From JARFQW01 sp963842955 (lineage in GTDB: Bacteria > Pseudomonadota > Gammaproteobacteria > Steroidobacterales > XN24): a DNA stretch of 64,000 nt. Positions 8,384-17,857 of this stretch are shown here, one piece after another (within the stretch, counting starts at the first letter, position 1; each line of letters begins with the position of its first letter). The position numbers and the translations under genes are program-made. A model generated the notes under the pieces. That model was not told where the DNA came from. It made no database searches and worked only from the letters and a program-made list of their open reading frames with translations. The DNA is taken from the NCBI GenBank assembly GCA_963842955.1, contig CAWJIJ010000009.1, positions 186,001 to 250,000 of the forward strand, given 5' to 3'.

Positions 8384-9558
8384 CGGCCCTCGCCGGGCGG
8401 CTCGGCGGATTTTATTTTTTCTACTTCGCTGTGATCGGGACGCTGGTCCCCTACCTGGGGCCCTACCTGGACCGCCGGGGATTTGAACCTGTCCTGATCG
8501 GCCAACTGGTCTCCATCATTCTCGGCATGCGAATCGTGGCGCCGGGACTCTGGGCGGCCGTGGCCGACCGGGCCGGGCGGCGCATCGGCGTGATCCGTGC
8601 GGCCTCTCTTGCCAGTATCCTGGGTTTTTCCATTCTTCTCTTGCACCCCGGTGCGCCCGGTATTGCCGTGGCACTGGCCCTCTTCGCGTTCGCCTGGTCG
8701 GGTCTTCTGCCCCAGTACGAGGCAAACACTCTGTCCCATCTCGGTGAGGATATTCACCGCTACGGCCATATCCGCCTTTGGGGATCGCTGGGATTCATCG
8801 TGGCAACCCTTGCCGGTGGCTGGCTGTTTGCCGGCGATGATGCGCTTCGTGTGCCGGAGGTGGTGATCCTGGTGATGGTCGTCGTCGCGGCAGCCGCGTG
8901 GATGACCCCGGAGGCGCCGGTGAGCCGGCATTCGGCGGAGGCCGGGACCCTGCTCGCTACGCTGCGCCGGCCGCCGGTCCTGGCGCTGTTTGCCGTCTGC
9001 ATACTCCAGCTGGCGAGTTTCGGCCCCTATTACGTCTTTTTCACCCTCTACCTCGAGGAGGCCGGCTACTCCACCCGCACTGCCGGCCTGCTCTGGTCAT
9101 GGGGGGCGGCCGCGGAAATTGTCCTGTTCCTCTATGCGCCCAGACTCTTGCGGCGGTATTCTCTGTCGAGTCTCATGCAGCTGGCCCTGGCGGCAACGGT
9201 CGTGCGCTGGGGGCTGACGGGGCTGATGGCGGAGAACCTGGCCGTTCTGGTTTTCTGCCAGACCCTGCATTTCGCCGGATTCGGGCTGTTCCATGCGGTG
9301 GCTGTGGTGCTGGTACATCGTTGGTTTCGCGGCCGCCTGCAAGGCCGGGGCCAGGCGCTTTACAGCAGTATCGGCTTCGGCGTCGGCGGGGCGATCGGCA
9401 GTTTCTACAGTGGCTATGCATGGCAAGGTGTTGGCCCGTCGGGCACCTTCCTGATTGCTGCGGGCCTGGCGCTTGCCGGCTGGGTTCTGGCGGCAGTGGC
9501 GCTTGATACGTCCACGGCAGACGAGCAGAGCCCGGCCAACGGTCTGAGAGAGGCGTGA
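8380..9558 (+). CDS. MFS transporter (LacY/HcaT-like)
   Basis: A 392-residue integral membrane protein with about 12 predicted helices. It looks like the MFS_1-like/HcaT (YfhT) branch, which includes a putative 3-phenylpropionate permease. The N-terminus FYFFYFAVIGTLVPYLG and the loop ADRAGRRIGVIR after helix 2 are typical. The ATG overlaps the aroC stop (ATGA), so it is cotranslated with aroC, but nothing visible defines its substrate. Confidence 0.8.
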   Translation: MTALAGRLGGFYFFYFAVIGTLVPYLGPYLDRRGFEPVLIGQLVSIILGMRIVAPGLWAAVADRAGRRIGVIRAASLASILGFSILLLHPGAPGIAVALALFAFAWSGLLPQYEANTLSHLGEDIHRYGHIRLWGSLGFIVATLAGGWLFAGDDALRVPEVVILVMVVVAAAAWMTPEAPVSRHSAEAGTLLATLRRPPVLALFAVCILQLASFGPYYVFFTLYLEEAGYSTRTAGLLWSWGAAAEIVLFLYAPRLLRRYSLSSLMQLALAATVVRWGLTGLMAENLAVLVFCQTLHFAGFGLFHAVAVVLVHRWFRGRLQGRGQALYSSIGFGVGGAIGSFYSGYAWQGVGPSGTFLIAAGLALAGWVLAAVALDTSTADEQSPANGLREA

Positions 9559-9590
9559 GCAAGCCTCCATAAAAGGAGACTCAGGGAGTC

Positions 9591-10613
9591 ATGACGAAGC
9601 AATACACGGTAGCCGTCGTGGGCGCCACGGGCCTGGTCGGGCAGACCATGATCGAGATTCTCGAGCAACGGCGCTTCCCGCTTGCCCGGCTGGTTCCCCT
9701 CGCGAGCAGCCGCTCAGCAGGGGAAACCTGCCGGTGTCTGGGCAAGGAGTACACCGTGGGCGATCTCGAAGAACACGATTTCGCCGGCGTGGACCTGGCG
9801 CTATTTTCCGCTGGGGGCGCCGTTTCGGCGGAGCACGCACCGCGGGCGGCCGGGGCGGGGGCCGTAGTGATCGACAACACTTCGTTCTTTCGCTACGACG
9901 AGGATGTTCCGCTCGTTGTTCCGGAGGTCAATCCCGAGGCCATCGCCGCGTACACCGCGCGGGGGATTATCGCCAACCCGAACTGCTCGACGATCCAGCT
10001 CGTGGTGGCGCTGAAGCCGATTCACGATGAGTCCCGCATCACCCGGGTCAACGTCGCCACCTACCAGGCGGTTTCGGGGGCAGGGCGCACCGCGATGGAG
10101 CGCCTGGCACGCCAGACGGCCCTGCTCATGAACGGCAAACCCCTCGACGAGGCATCGGGCCTGATGCAGCAAGCCTTCAATGCGGTGCCGGCCATCGACG
10201 TCTTCGAGGACTCCGGATACACACGAGAGGAGATGAAACTCCATCGCGAAACGCGAAAAATACTTTCTGATGATGAGATCTCCGTCAATGCTACGGCTGT
10301 GAGAATTCCTGTATTCTTCGGGCATTCGGAGGCCGTACACCTCGAAACAACGCAGCCGATCTCCGTGAGTCGGGCCCGGGAATTGCTCTCGGACTCGGCG
10401 GGAATCGTGCTCATGGACGAGCCGGGCGAGGGGGCGTATCCCACGCCGGCAGGGGAAGCGGCAGGTCAGGACGGCGTTTTCGTCGGTCGGATCCGGTCTG
10501 ATGTGACCCATCCGAACGGATTGAACATGTGGATTGTGGCGGACAACGTCCGCAAGGGCGCGGCGCTCAATAGCGTGCAGATCGCTGAGATATTGGTAAA
10601 AAGCTATCTGTAA
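9591..10613 (+). CDS. asd: Aspartate-semialdehyde dehydrogenase
   Basis: Asd reduces aspartyl phosphate to aspartate semialdehyde, the branch point to lysine/diaminopimelate, threonine and methionine. The 340-residue protein has the NADP-binding GATGLVGQ motif, the catalytic Cys in ANPNCSTIQ and the substrate-binding KLHRETRKI segment. A ribosome-binding site (GGGAG) precedes the ATG at 9591. The order asd-fimV-truA matches Pseudomonas. Confidence 0.96.
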   Translation: MTKQYTVAVVGATGLVGQTMIEILEQRRFPLARLVPLASSRSAGETCRCLGKEYTVGDLEEHDFAGVDLALFSAGGAVSAEHAPRAAGAGAVVIDNTSFFRYDEDVPLVVPEVNPEAIAAYTARGIIANPNCSTIQLVVALKPIHDESRITRVNVATYQAVSGAGRTAMERLARQTALLMNGKPLDEASGLMQQAFNAVPAIDVFEDSGYTREEMKLHRETRKILSDDEISVNATAVRIPVFFGHSEAVHLETTQPISVSRARELLSDSAGIVLMDEPGEGAYPTPAGEAAGQDGVFVGRIRSDVTHPNGLNMWIVADNVRKGAALNSVQIAEILVKSYL

Positions 10614-10654
10614 GTTATTGTTAGGCGCGAATTATAAAGAGAGTTATTAGGTCG

Positions 10655-10674
10655 TTGACCTGACATAACGTCAA
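10655..10674. promoter_or_regulatory. Inverted repeat in the asd-fimV spacer
   Basis: TTGAC (10655-10659) and GTCAA (10670-10674) form a short inverted repeat with a 10-bp spacer in the only AT-rich stretch before fimV. TATAAA at 10633-10638 could be a -10 element, but no well-spaced -35 box was found. It may be an operator; the evidence is weak. Confidence 0.25.
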
Positions 10675-10713
10675 AACTGCGGGTCCGCTGGGGATTGCGG
10701 TAAGGGAGTAGCA

Positions 10714-13700
10714 ATGGCGCGGAAATTCCTGTCAGTCTGTCTTCTGTCGGTGCTGTTCGTACCGATGGTCGTGCAGTCTCTCGGGCTGGGCGAAATTCGC
10801 CTGAATTCCTACCTGAATCAGCCGCTGGATGCGGAGATCGAACTGACGCTATCGTCTCCTGACGAGTTGCGCAGCCTCGAGCTCAGTATTCCGGACAGGG
10901 CGACGTTCGAGCGCCTCGGGCTGGATCGCCCGGGTTTTCTCGACCAGGTCGAGTTCGAGATCGAGAGCGCACCGGGGAGCCGGGCGCGCATTAACGTACG
11001 CAGCCGCGATGCAGTCGTGGAGCCGTTTCTGACATTCCTCGTCGAGGCAACGTGGAGTGGAGGCAGGCTGCTGCGGGAGTACACGGTGCTCCTGGATCCA
11101 CCGGCGTTCATGCCCAGCGGCGAAGCCCCTGCCAGCACTCCGGTCCAGGCGCCGGCCGCGACCGATGAGGGCACCCTGACCCGCCCGGCCGCGCCGCCGC
11201 CCGTGCCCGTTGCGACGCCGGCCCCTGAACCCGCCCCAGTGATGCCACCGCCGGCAAAGCCGGCGCCGGGCTTCGACAGCGCACCGGGTACCTACGGGCC
11301 CGTTCAGCGAAGCGAAACTCTTTGGGGTATCGCACAGGGGGTCCGTCCGGACGCTGCGGTGTCCATGAACCAGATGATGATGGCCTTGTACGAGGCCAAC
11401 CCGGAAGCCTTCGAGGGCAACATTAACCGGCTCCGGGCCGGCACGATTCTGAGAGTTCCCGAGCGCTCGGAGATCATCCGCCTGGGCACCGGGGAGGCGA
11501 CCCGGGCGGTGATGGCGCAGAACGAGGCCTGGCGTGGCCGCATTGAGCGTCCCCGGCTCGAACTCGTCCCGCCTTCCGACGATGCCGGAGATGTGCCGGT
11601 CGCGGGATCCGGCCAAACCGGTGGGGATGCTGACAGCACCGCGGTGAACCGGCTTTCTTCCGAACTGGGCGAGACCCGTCGCTTGCTTGAAGTCCGCGAC
11701 GCTGAGATCGCTCGTCTCCAGACCCGACTGGAGCAGCTGGAGGCCGAAGCGGCTGCCCGGGCCGATGCCCCGCCCGCCGTCGAAGGTCCGATGATCGAGG
11801 CGCCCCTGGACGAAGAGCCGCTGGTTGAAGTTCCTCTGACTGAAGATCTGGCAGATATTGCCGGCGTCGATCCCGAGACCGGTGAGCCGCTTTCGGAAGC
11901 CGAGGCTGGGGCCGCCGAGGGTCCTGAGGAGCTGGTCGAGCCCGCGGAGGAGACGGTGGCAGAGGAATCCGCCGTTGCTCCGGTTGCCGCCGAGCGGCCG
12001 GCCCCGGAACCGTCCTTGATCGAGCGCCTTATCGGGCTGCTAAGCAGCTTGTGGCTGTGGCTCATTCTGGGCCTTGCGCTGCTTGCGGGTGCCGCACTGT
12101 GGTTCATGCGGTCGCGACGTGAGGACGATGATTTCGCGTCCACGTGGTCTGCGGATGACGAGGCCACCACGGCGAGGGATACCCAGACTCTTGCACCGCC
12201 GAAGCGGGAAGAGCCCACGGCAATCGTTGTCGAGGAGCAACAGCTGGGCGAGCCGGCCGAATCGATGGCCGGTGGAAATGATGTCACTCCCACGGCCGGC
12301 GAGTCCGACGATCTGCTGTTCGCACCTGAGCCGGAGGCCCGGGATTCGTCCAGCGAAGAGGGACTGCTTGGCTCGGACGCCGATTACGAGTACCCGTTCG
12401 AGGATACGATCGCTGGCGACACCGCAGTCGCTCTGGATCAGCAGGATCCGCTGGCCGAAGCCGATTTCCATATGGCCTACGGTCTATACGATCAGGCTGC
12501 CGAACTGGTCAAGGGCGCGATTCAGCGGGAGCCGGATCGGCTTGATCTGCGCCGCAAGCTGCTCGATATCTGCTTTGTCTGGGGCAATCGCGAGGAGTTC
12601 ATGGCGCAGGCCCAGGACTTCAGGGGGCTGGTGGGCGAAACCAGTCTCGGAGAGTGGAACAAGGTGGCCATCATGGGCCGCCAGATTTGTCCCGACGAGG
12701 CAATCTTCGAGGAGGCGGAAGCCGAAATGGGCGGCGCCGACCTCGATCTCGAGTTCGGGGAAGCGAGCGACGATTCCACGGCCGGCGCCGCAGATGCGGA
12801 TGTGCTTGATTTCGATCTCGGTGACGCCACCGGTGAGGCGCCCGCGGTTGATGCCGATGCGGTAGAGGACGCGAAGCCCGAAGTCGGCCTGGCGGATTCG
12901 GGCGTGATCGACTTCGATGTCGGATCCACCAACGAGTACAAGGCTCCGGTGCAGAGTCTCGAGCCCACGCGGCAGACACCGGCGCTTGGCGACGGCGAAA
13001 GCGACGACCAGGGTTCGGAACATACCGAAGAGCTGGCGATCGAGGATCTGGGACTTGACCTGGACTTGGGCGAGACCGGCCAGCATGCGCTGGACGAGCT
13101 GGCGGCCCAGGGACCGGACTTTGACCTGGGTGACGGCGCAGAGCCCGAATCGGAAGCGGCCTTTGAGGACGTTTTCGAAGATGCAGGCGCCGAGGCAACG
13201 GACTCCGACGACGAGTTCCCCTTGCCGGAAGAGCCTGTCGCCGAAGATGAGGACGACGATACCGCCATCGCGGAAGCCATGCCGGATACGGGAAGCCGCG
13301 AAGAAACCCAGGTGGCCGAGATTGTCGGCGATGACGACACGGCAATGGCCGAGTTACTGGGGGAGGACGTTGTCTCCTCCACCGGCATTTTCAATTTTGA
13401 CGAAACATCGGTGATCAGCACCGGGGATCGCGACGGCACCGCCGTCTTCAACGAATCCGATGAAGAAGCAACGGACGCCGTGGAGCGGGTGGAATCCCAG
13501 GACGAAACCTGGGTCGAGCAAGTCGGGTCCCTCGGCGAAGAGGATGACACGCTGCATCCTGGAGAGATGAAGGGCCTGGACGACGACACCGTGAGGGAGC
13601 AGGCGCTGGATCCGGATGCAAGCCCGGACGCGGCCGCTACGGCGAACGTCGAAGCGCTCGACCTGTCGGATTCGGATGCTGCTGATGCAGATTCCACGGC

Positions 13701-14112
13701 CGAGTACGAATCCGTGGACGACGATCTCGATCTGGACGATCTGACCGCTGCCCTGAAAGCCGACGTCGAGGCGACAGCCGAGTATCCCGCTGCCGGTGAC
13801 GACGAAGCCGGCGGTACCGGGCTGCTCGAAGAGCTTCTGGGCGACGACCAGGCGACGCAGATTGCGCCGGGCCTGTCGGGCCTGATGTCGGGCAAGACAG
13901 TTCCGGGCGAGGGCGACGAGACCGCGCAGGTTCAGGCGCTGGAGCCTGATCCCATCACGCTGAGCGAAGTCGGCACGAAGCTGGATCTGGCCCGGGCCTA
14001 TATCGACATGGGTGATCCCGACGGGGCGCGAAGCATTCTCGAAGAAGTCATGGAAGAGGGCACCGATGGCCAGAAGGACGAGGCGCGCCAGCTCATCGAA
14101 TCGTTGAGCTAG
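10714..14112 (+). CDS. fimV: FimV polar hub protein
   Basis: FimV is an inner-membrane scaffold that binds peptidoglycan and organises the pole for type IV pili (twitching motility, FimX and secretin assembly). The 1132-residue protein has a signal peptide (about 1-22), the N-terminal FimV domain (LGLGEIRLNSYLNQPLDAEI), a Pro-rich linker, a LysM-like region (about 193-245), a short coiled coil (about 305-345) and one membrane span (about 445-467). A TPR-like stretch (about 583-640) and a very acidic cytoplasmic region follow. The family's C-terminal cap (LDLARAYIDMGDPDGA) closes the protein. A GGGAG site precedes the ATG. Confidence 0.93.
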   Translation: MARKFLSVCLLSVLFVPMVVQSLGLGEIRLNSYLNQPLDAEIELTLSSPDELRSLELSIPDRATFERLGLDRPGFLDQVEFEIESAPGSRARINVRSRDAVVEPFLTFLVEATWSGGRLLREYTVLLDPPAFMPSGEAPASTPVQAPAATDEGTLTRPAAPPPVPVATPAPEPAPVMPPPAKPAPGFDSAPGTYGPVQRSETLWGIAQGVRPDAAVSMNQMMMALYEANPEAFEGNINRLRAGTILRVPERSEIIRLGTGEATRAVMAQNEAWRGRIERPRLELVPPSDDAGDVPVAGSGQTGGDADSTAVNRLSSELGETRRLLEVRDAEIARLQTRLEQLEAEAAARADAPPAVEGPMIEAPLDEEPLVEVPLTEDLADIAGVDPETGEPLSEAEAGAAEGPEELVEPAEETVAEESAVAPVAAERPAPEPSLIERLIGLLSSLWLWLILGLALLAGAALWFMRSRREDDDFASTWSADDEATTARDTQTLAPPKREEPTAIVVEEQQLGEPAESMAGGNDVTPTAGESDDLLFAPEPEARDSSSEEGLLGSDADYEYPFEDTIAGDTAVALDQQDPLAEADFHMAYGLYDQAAELVKGAIQREPDRLDLRRKLLDICFVWGNREEFMAQAQDFRGLVGETSLGEWNKVAIMGRQICPDEAIFEEAEAEMGGADLDLEFGEASDDSTAGAADADVLDFDLGDATGEAPAVDADAVEDAKPEVGLADSGVIDFDVGSTNEYKAPVQSLEPTRQTPALGDGESDDQGSEHTEELAIEDLGLDLDLGETGQHALDELAAQGPDFDLGDGAEPESEAAFEDVFEDAGAEATDSDDEFPLPEEPVAEDEDDDTAIAEAMPDTGSREETQVAEIVGDDDTAMAELLGEDVVSSTGIFNFDETSVISTGDRDGTAVFNESDEEATDAVERVESQDETWVEQVGSLGEEDDTLHPGEMKGLDDDTVREQALDPDASPDAAATANVEALDLSDSDAADADSTAEYESVDDDLDLDDLTAALKADVEATAEYPAAGDDEAGGTGLLEELLGDDQATQIAPGLSGLMSGKTVPGEGDETAQVQALEPDPITLSEVGTKLDLARAYIDMGDPDGARSILEEVMEEGTDGQKDEARQLIESLS

Positions 14113-14127
14113 GGTCGCCGCGGCCTG

Positions 14128-14793
14128 ATGCACCCGGTGTTTCGACTGCTGGGGCTCATGGCCCTGGCCGTCTTCCTGTTCCGGTATCGCCTCGCCGGGT
14201 TGGTGGTTGCCGAGATCCTCATCCTCGGTCTGGCATGGGCGGGCGATCGCGGAGCGCCGGGACGGATCTACCAGTCGGTCCGGCGCCTGCGCTGGCTCTT
14301 GCTGTCGATCGCGGTGATCTATCTCTGGATCGCGCCGGAGCCGGTGCCAGGCCAGCCGGCCTGGCTGCCTCGCTGGCCGGATATCGCGGTCGCACTGGAG
14401 CGCGCCGGTGTTCTCGTGGTTCTCGTGTCCGCCGTTCAGCTGCTCCGTCAAAATACGCCCCCCGAGCAGATGGCGGCCGCCCTGGTGGTCATCCTGAAGC
14501 CCTTGACTTGGCTTGGGGTCGACGTGGAGAGCCTTTCCAGGCGTATCGCGCTCACCCTGGAGACCGTGCCGCAGACTGCGGAGCTCGTCTCCGAGGCAGC
14601 GCGCAGCGAGGCTCCCGGCAAACGCCTCACAGGCTGGGCCGAGGCGGCAGCTCGACTTGTCAGGCGCATCGAGGACGACGCAGCCGGAGCGCGGACGCCG
14701 GCGCGCCTGCCGACGCTGGACTGGCCGGGTCTGCGTGACTGGATGCTCCTGGTTCCCCTGCTGTTCGTGATTGCCTCGCTGGCGAGGCTGTGA
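14128..14793 (+). CDS. EcfT/CbiQ-like integral membrane protein
   Basis: A 221-residue protein with about four or five hydrophobic segments. The middle region (NTPPEQMAAALVVILKPL, then LGVDVESLSRRIALTLETVP) resembles the coupling helices of ECF-transporter T components (EcfT/CbiQ). No ECF ATPase or substrate-binding S component is encoded nearby, so it may serve a distant transporter or have another role. It lies 15 bp after fimV, and its stop is 1 bp before the truA start. Confidence 0.55.
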   Translation: MHPVFRLLGLMALAVFLFRYRLAGLVVAEILILGLAWAGDRGAPGRIYQSVRRLRWLLLSIAVIYLWIAPEPVPGQPAWLPRWPDIAVALERAGVLVVLVSAVQLLRQNTPPEQMAAALVVILKPLTWLGVDVESLSRRIALTLETVPQTAELVSEAARSEAPGKRLTGWAEAAARLVRRIEDDAAGARTPARLPTLDWPGLRDWMLLVPLLFVIASLARL

Positions 14794-14794
14794 A

Positions 14795-15619
14795 TTGATC
14801 GTGCGTGTTGCCCTGGGCGTGGAATACGACGGCTGCCGCTACTATGGCTGGCAGAGGCAGAAAACCGGTCCCAGCGTCCAGGCGACCGTAGAACGAGCCT
14901 TGACCGAGGTCGCCGATGAGCCTGTAGCGGTGACGTGCGCCGGACGCACCGACTCCGGCGTTCATGCCACAGGCCAGGTCGTTCACTTTGACACCGCTGC
15001 GCGGCGCTCGGAGCGGCAGTGGGCTCTCGGGGCCAACAGCCTGCTGCCGGCAGATGTTGCCGTCCGCTGGGCCCGGACAGACATTGGCGATTTTCATGCG
15101 CGTTTCCACGCTCTCGCGCGCAGCTATGTCTACACGATCCTCAACCGCCCGGCGCGCAGCGCCTTGCTGCGCGATCGCGTTTTCTGGGTGCGCCGGCCCC
15201 TGGACGTGGAGGCGATGGTCGCCGGCGCATCGTCGCTCGTGGGCCGGCATGATTTCTCATCGTTTCGCGCCTCGGAATGCCAGGCGCACTCGCCGGTGCG
15301 GACGATCACGGCCCTCGAGGTCAGCCGCGAAGGCGATGTCATTCGTATCGCCGTTACCGCGAACGCGTTTCTGCATCACATGGTTCGCAACATTGCCGGC
15401 AGTCTCGTTGCCGTAGGCAAGGGAAGATACCCGGCTGAATGGATCGCCGAAGCCCTGGCCGCCCGCGACCGGCGGCGGGCGGGGATGACCGCTCCCGCCG
15501 CCGGCCTCTGCCTGGTGCGGGTGGACTATGGAAAGAGGCTGGTGATCCCGGGTTCCGGGGTTCCGCCGACGACTTCCGGTGTTTCGGTGAGCAGCTATGA
15601 TGGCTGGTGGCAGGCCTGA
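14795..15619 (+). CDS. truA: tRNA pseudouridine(38-40) synthase TruA
   Basis: TruA isomerises uridines 38-40 in the anticodon stem-loop. The 274-residue protein has YYGWQRQ, the catalytic aspartate in GRTDSGVHATGQ and FLHHMVRNIAGSL near the C-terminus. The TTG at 14795 is chosen because GAGG (14784-14787) is 7 bp upstream; GTG at 14801 is possible but poorly spaced. The usual pseudomonad neighbour trpF is missing between truA and accD. Confidence 0.94.
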   Translation: MIVRVALGVEYDGCRYYGWQRQKTGPSVQATVERALTEVADEPVAVTCAGRTDSGVHATGQVVHFDTAARRSERQWALGANSLLPADVAVRWARTDIGDFHARFHALARSYVYTILNRPARSALLRDRVFWVRRPLDVEAMVAGASSLVGRHDFSSFRASECQAHSPVRTITALEVSREGDVIRIAVTANAFLHHMVRNIAGSLVAVGKGRYPAEWIAEALAARDRRRAGMTAPAAGLCLVRVDYGKRLVIPGSGVPPTTSGVSVSSYDGWWQA

Positions 15620-15639
15620 CACGGGGTACACTGGGCAGC

Positions 15640-16503
15640 ATGAGTTGGTTCGACAAGCTGATGCCGTCGCGCATCAAGACGGAGCGGCGGACCCGGTCCG
15701 TCCCTGAAGGGCTGTGGACGAAGTGTCCGGCCTGCGACCAGGTTCTCTACCGCGCAGAGGTCGAGCGGAACCTTTATGTCTGCCCGAAATGCGGCCATCA
15801 CATGCGGATCGGGGCCCGGGCCCGCCTCATGCTCTTCCTGGATCCCGGATCAAGCACGGAGATCGGCGAAGGACTCGGCCCGGAGGATCCGCTCAAGTTC
15901 AAGGATACAAAGCGCTACAGGGACCGGATCACGCAGGCCCAGAAACAGACCGGGGAGAAGGACGCACTGATTGCCCTGCGGGGCCGTCTGCACGGCATGG
16001 CGCTGACCGCTTGCGCATTCGAGTTCCAGTTTCTCGGTGGCTCCATGGGTTCTGTTGTCGGCGAGCGCTTCGCACGGGCGGCTAACGTTTCGTTCGAAGA
16101 ACGGATACCCATGGTGTGTTTTTCCGCCAGCGGCGGTGCGCGTATGCAGGAAGCATTGCTGTCGCTCATGCAAATGGCCAAGACCAGCGCCGCGCTGGCG
16201 CGACTCCGCGAGGCCGGGATTCCCTACATTTCCGTCATGACTGACCCGACCACGGGCGGCGTATCCGCGAGCCTCGCCATGCTCGGAGATATCAACGTGG
16301 CCGAACCGGATGCCCTTATCGGTTTCGCCGGCCCCAGGGTGATTCAGCAAACCGTTGGGGAGACCCTGCCCGACGGATTCCAGCGCAGCGAGTTCCTGCT
16401 CGATCATGGCGCTGTCGACCTCATCATGGACCGGCGGGAAATGCGTGATCGACTTGCGCGTCTCCTGGCGATGCTCACCCGCCAGTCGGCGCCCGCGATC
16501 TGA
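15640..16503 (+). CDS. accD: Acetyl-CoA carboxylase carboxyltransferase subunit beta
   Basis: AccD and AccA form the carboxyltransferase that makes malonyl-CoA for fatty acid synthesis. The 287-residue protein begins MSWFDKLMPSRI and has a four-cysteine zinc ribbon (Cys29, Cys32, Cys48, Cys51). The carboxyltransferase core includes FSASGGARMQEALLSLMQM and TDPTTGGVSAS. The ATG at 15640 gives the conserved N-terminus. The order accD-folC-dedD-cvpA-purF is the same as in E. coli. Confidence 0.96.
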   Translation: MSWFDKLMPSRIKTERRTRSVPEGLWTKCPACDQVLYRAEVERNLYVCPKCGHHMRIGARARLMLFLDPGSSTEIGEGLGPEDPLKFKDTKRYRDRITQAQKQTGEKDALIALRGRLHGMALTACAFEFQFLGGSMGSVVGERFARAANVSFEERIPMVCFSASGGARMQEALLSLMQMAKTSAALARLREAGIPYISVMTDPTTGGVSASLAMLGDINVAEPDALIGFAGPRVIQQTVGETLPDGFQRSEFLLDHGAVDLIMDRREMRDRLARLLAMLTRQSAPAI

Positions 16504-16540
16504 CCCGGGCGCGACGTCCGGGCCGGCCGGGTTCGTACCG

Positions 16541-17846
16541 ATGAGATTCCCCGACCTTGCCGGCTGGCTCGCCTGGCAGGAGACACTGCACCCCGCGGCT
16601 ATCGACCTGAGGCTTGAGCGGGTCGGCGAAGTCGCCGCGACCCTGGGTCTCATCCCGGCGCCCTGGCCAGTCATCACCGTTGGCGGGACCAATGGCAAGG
16701 GGACCTGTGCGAGCGTCTGTGCTGCCGTGCTGGCTCAGAACGGTACTGAGGGTCGGTCTCTACACGTCCCCCCATCTTCAGTTTTATAACGAGCGCATCA
16801 GGATCGACGGGCGGCCGGTCAGCGATGCCGAGATCATGGCGGCCTTCGATACCATCGACGTGGCGCGTGGATCAACATCCCTGACCTATTTCGAGTTCGG
16901 AACACTCGCGGCTCTTGAGGTATTTCGTCGACGTGAAGTGGACATGGCGGTTCTGGAGGTCGGTCTCGGAGGCCGGCTGGATGCCGTGAACGTCGTGGAT
17001 CCCGACGTGGCGATCGTGACCAGCGTAGACATCGATCATGTCCAGTGGCTGGGTCCGGACCGCGAATCCATCGGCGCGGAGAAGGCGGGGATCTTTCGCC
17101 ATGGCGTTCCGGCCATCGTGGGTGATCCGGACCCGCCGCAGAGCCTGCTGAACGCTGCGGACAGCCTGGGGGCCTACCTGCGCCAGGCCGGCGTGGCGTT
17201 TGGCTGGCGTCAGGAGCCATCGCCGGCGTGGACCTGGTGGGGCCAGGATGTTCGCCTCGACGCCTTGCCCACGGGACCCCTGAATTCCCGGGAGTCGCTG
17301 GATAATGCGGCTTGTGCCCTGGAAGCCGTGCGTCTGCTGCGTCCGCAAGCTCTTGCTACGGTGGCCACGGCCCTGGAAGGGTTACGGATTCCGGGGCGTG
17401 TTCAGCTGTTGCGGGACCCGGTGGGGCGCGGCTGCGAATGGCTGCTGGACGTGGCTCATAACCCCGCGGCCGCAAGGGTGCTTGCACGGGTCCTCGCCGA
17501 CCGCTTCGCCGGGCGGCGATGCACCGCGATTCTCGGAATGCTCGGTGACAAGGACCTGGCGGCTACCGTCAAGCCCCTGCTCGGATCCATTGAACGCTGG
17601 CACGTCTGCGACCTGGAGGGTGAGCGGGGGCGAAGCGCCGTCGATCTGGAGGTCGAGTTGATCTCCGCCGGAGTCTCCAGAGAAGCTATCCAACGACATC
17701 CGGATCCTGTTTCTGCCTGCACGGTGGCATCGCGTGTGGCCACGGGCGATGACCTCATTGTCGTGACTGGATCCTTTCACGTAGTTGGACCGGCCGCGGA
17801 ATGGCTTGGGGTATACTCGCCGCCCGCGAGCGCCGGGTCGGCTTAG
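16541..17846 (+). CDS. folC: Dihydrofolate/folylpolyglutamate synthase, frame broken by one base
   Basis: FolC adds glutamate to dihydropteroate and extends folate polyglutamate tails. The first frame (from ATG 16541) holds the P-loop VGGTNGKGTCASV and stops at 16789. Homology resumes in another frame with VGLYTSPHLQFYNERIRIDG and runs to the TAG at 17844-17846, including LEVGLGGRLDAVNVVDP and DVAHNPAAARV. The whole gene is 1306 bp, one base more than a multiple of three. Deleting one G of GGG (16750-16752) restores a continuous protein of about 434 residues with the junction TEVGLYTSPH. The gene is usually essential, so a sequence error is likelier than inactivation. Confidence 0.9.
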
Positions 17847-17857
17847 CGAGGGTATGC

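Noticed and set aside
12522..13895. Long Ser-rich minus-strand frame under fimV
   Set aside because: It is the mirror of the acidic FimV repeats (GAC/GAG codons read backwards); no start site or homology.
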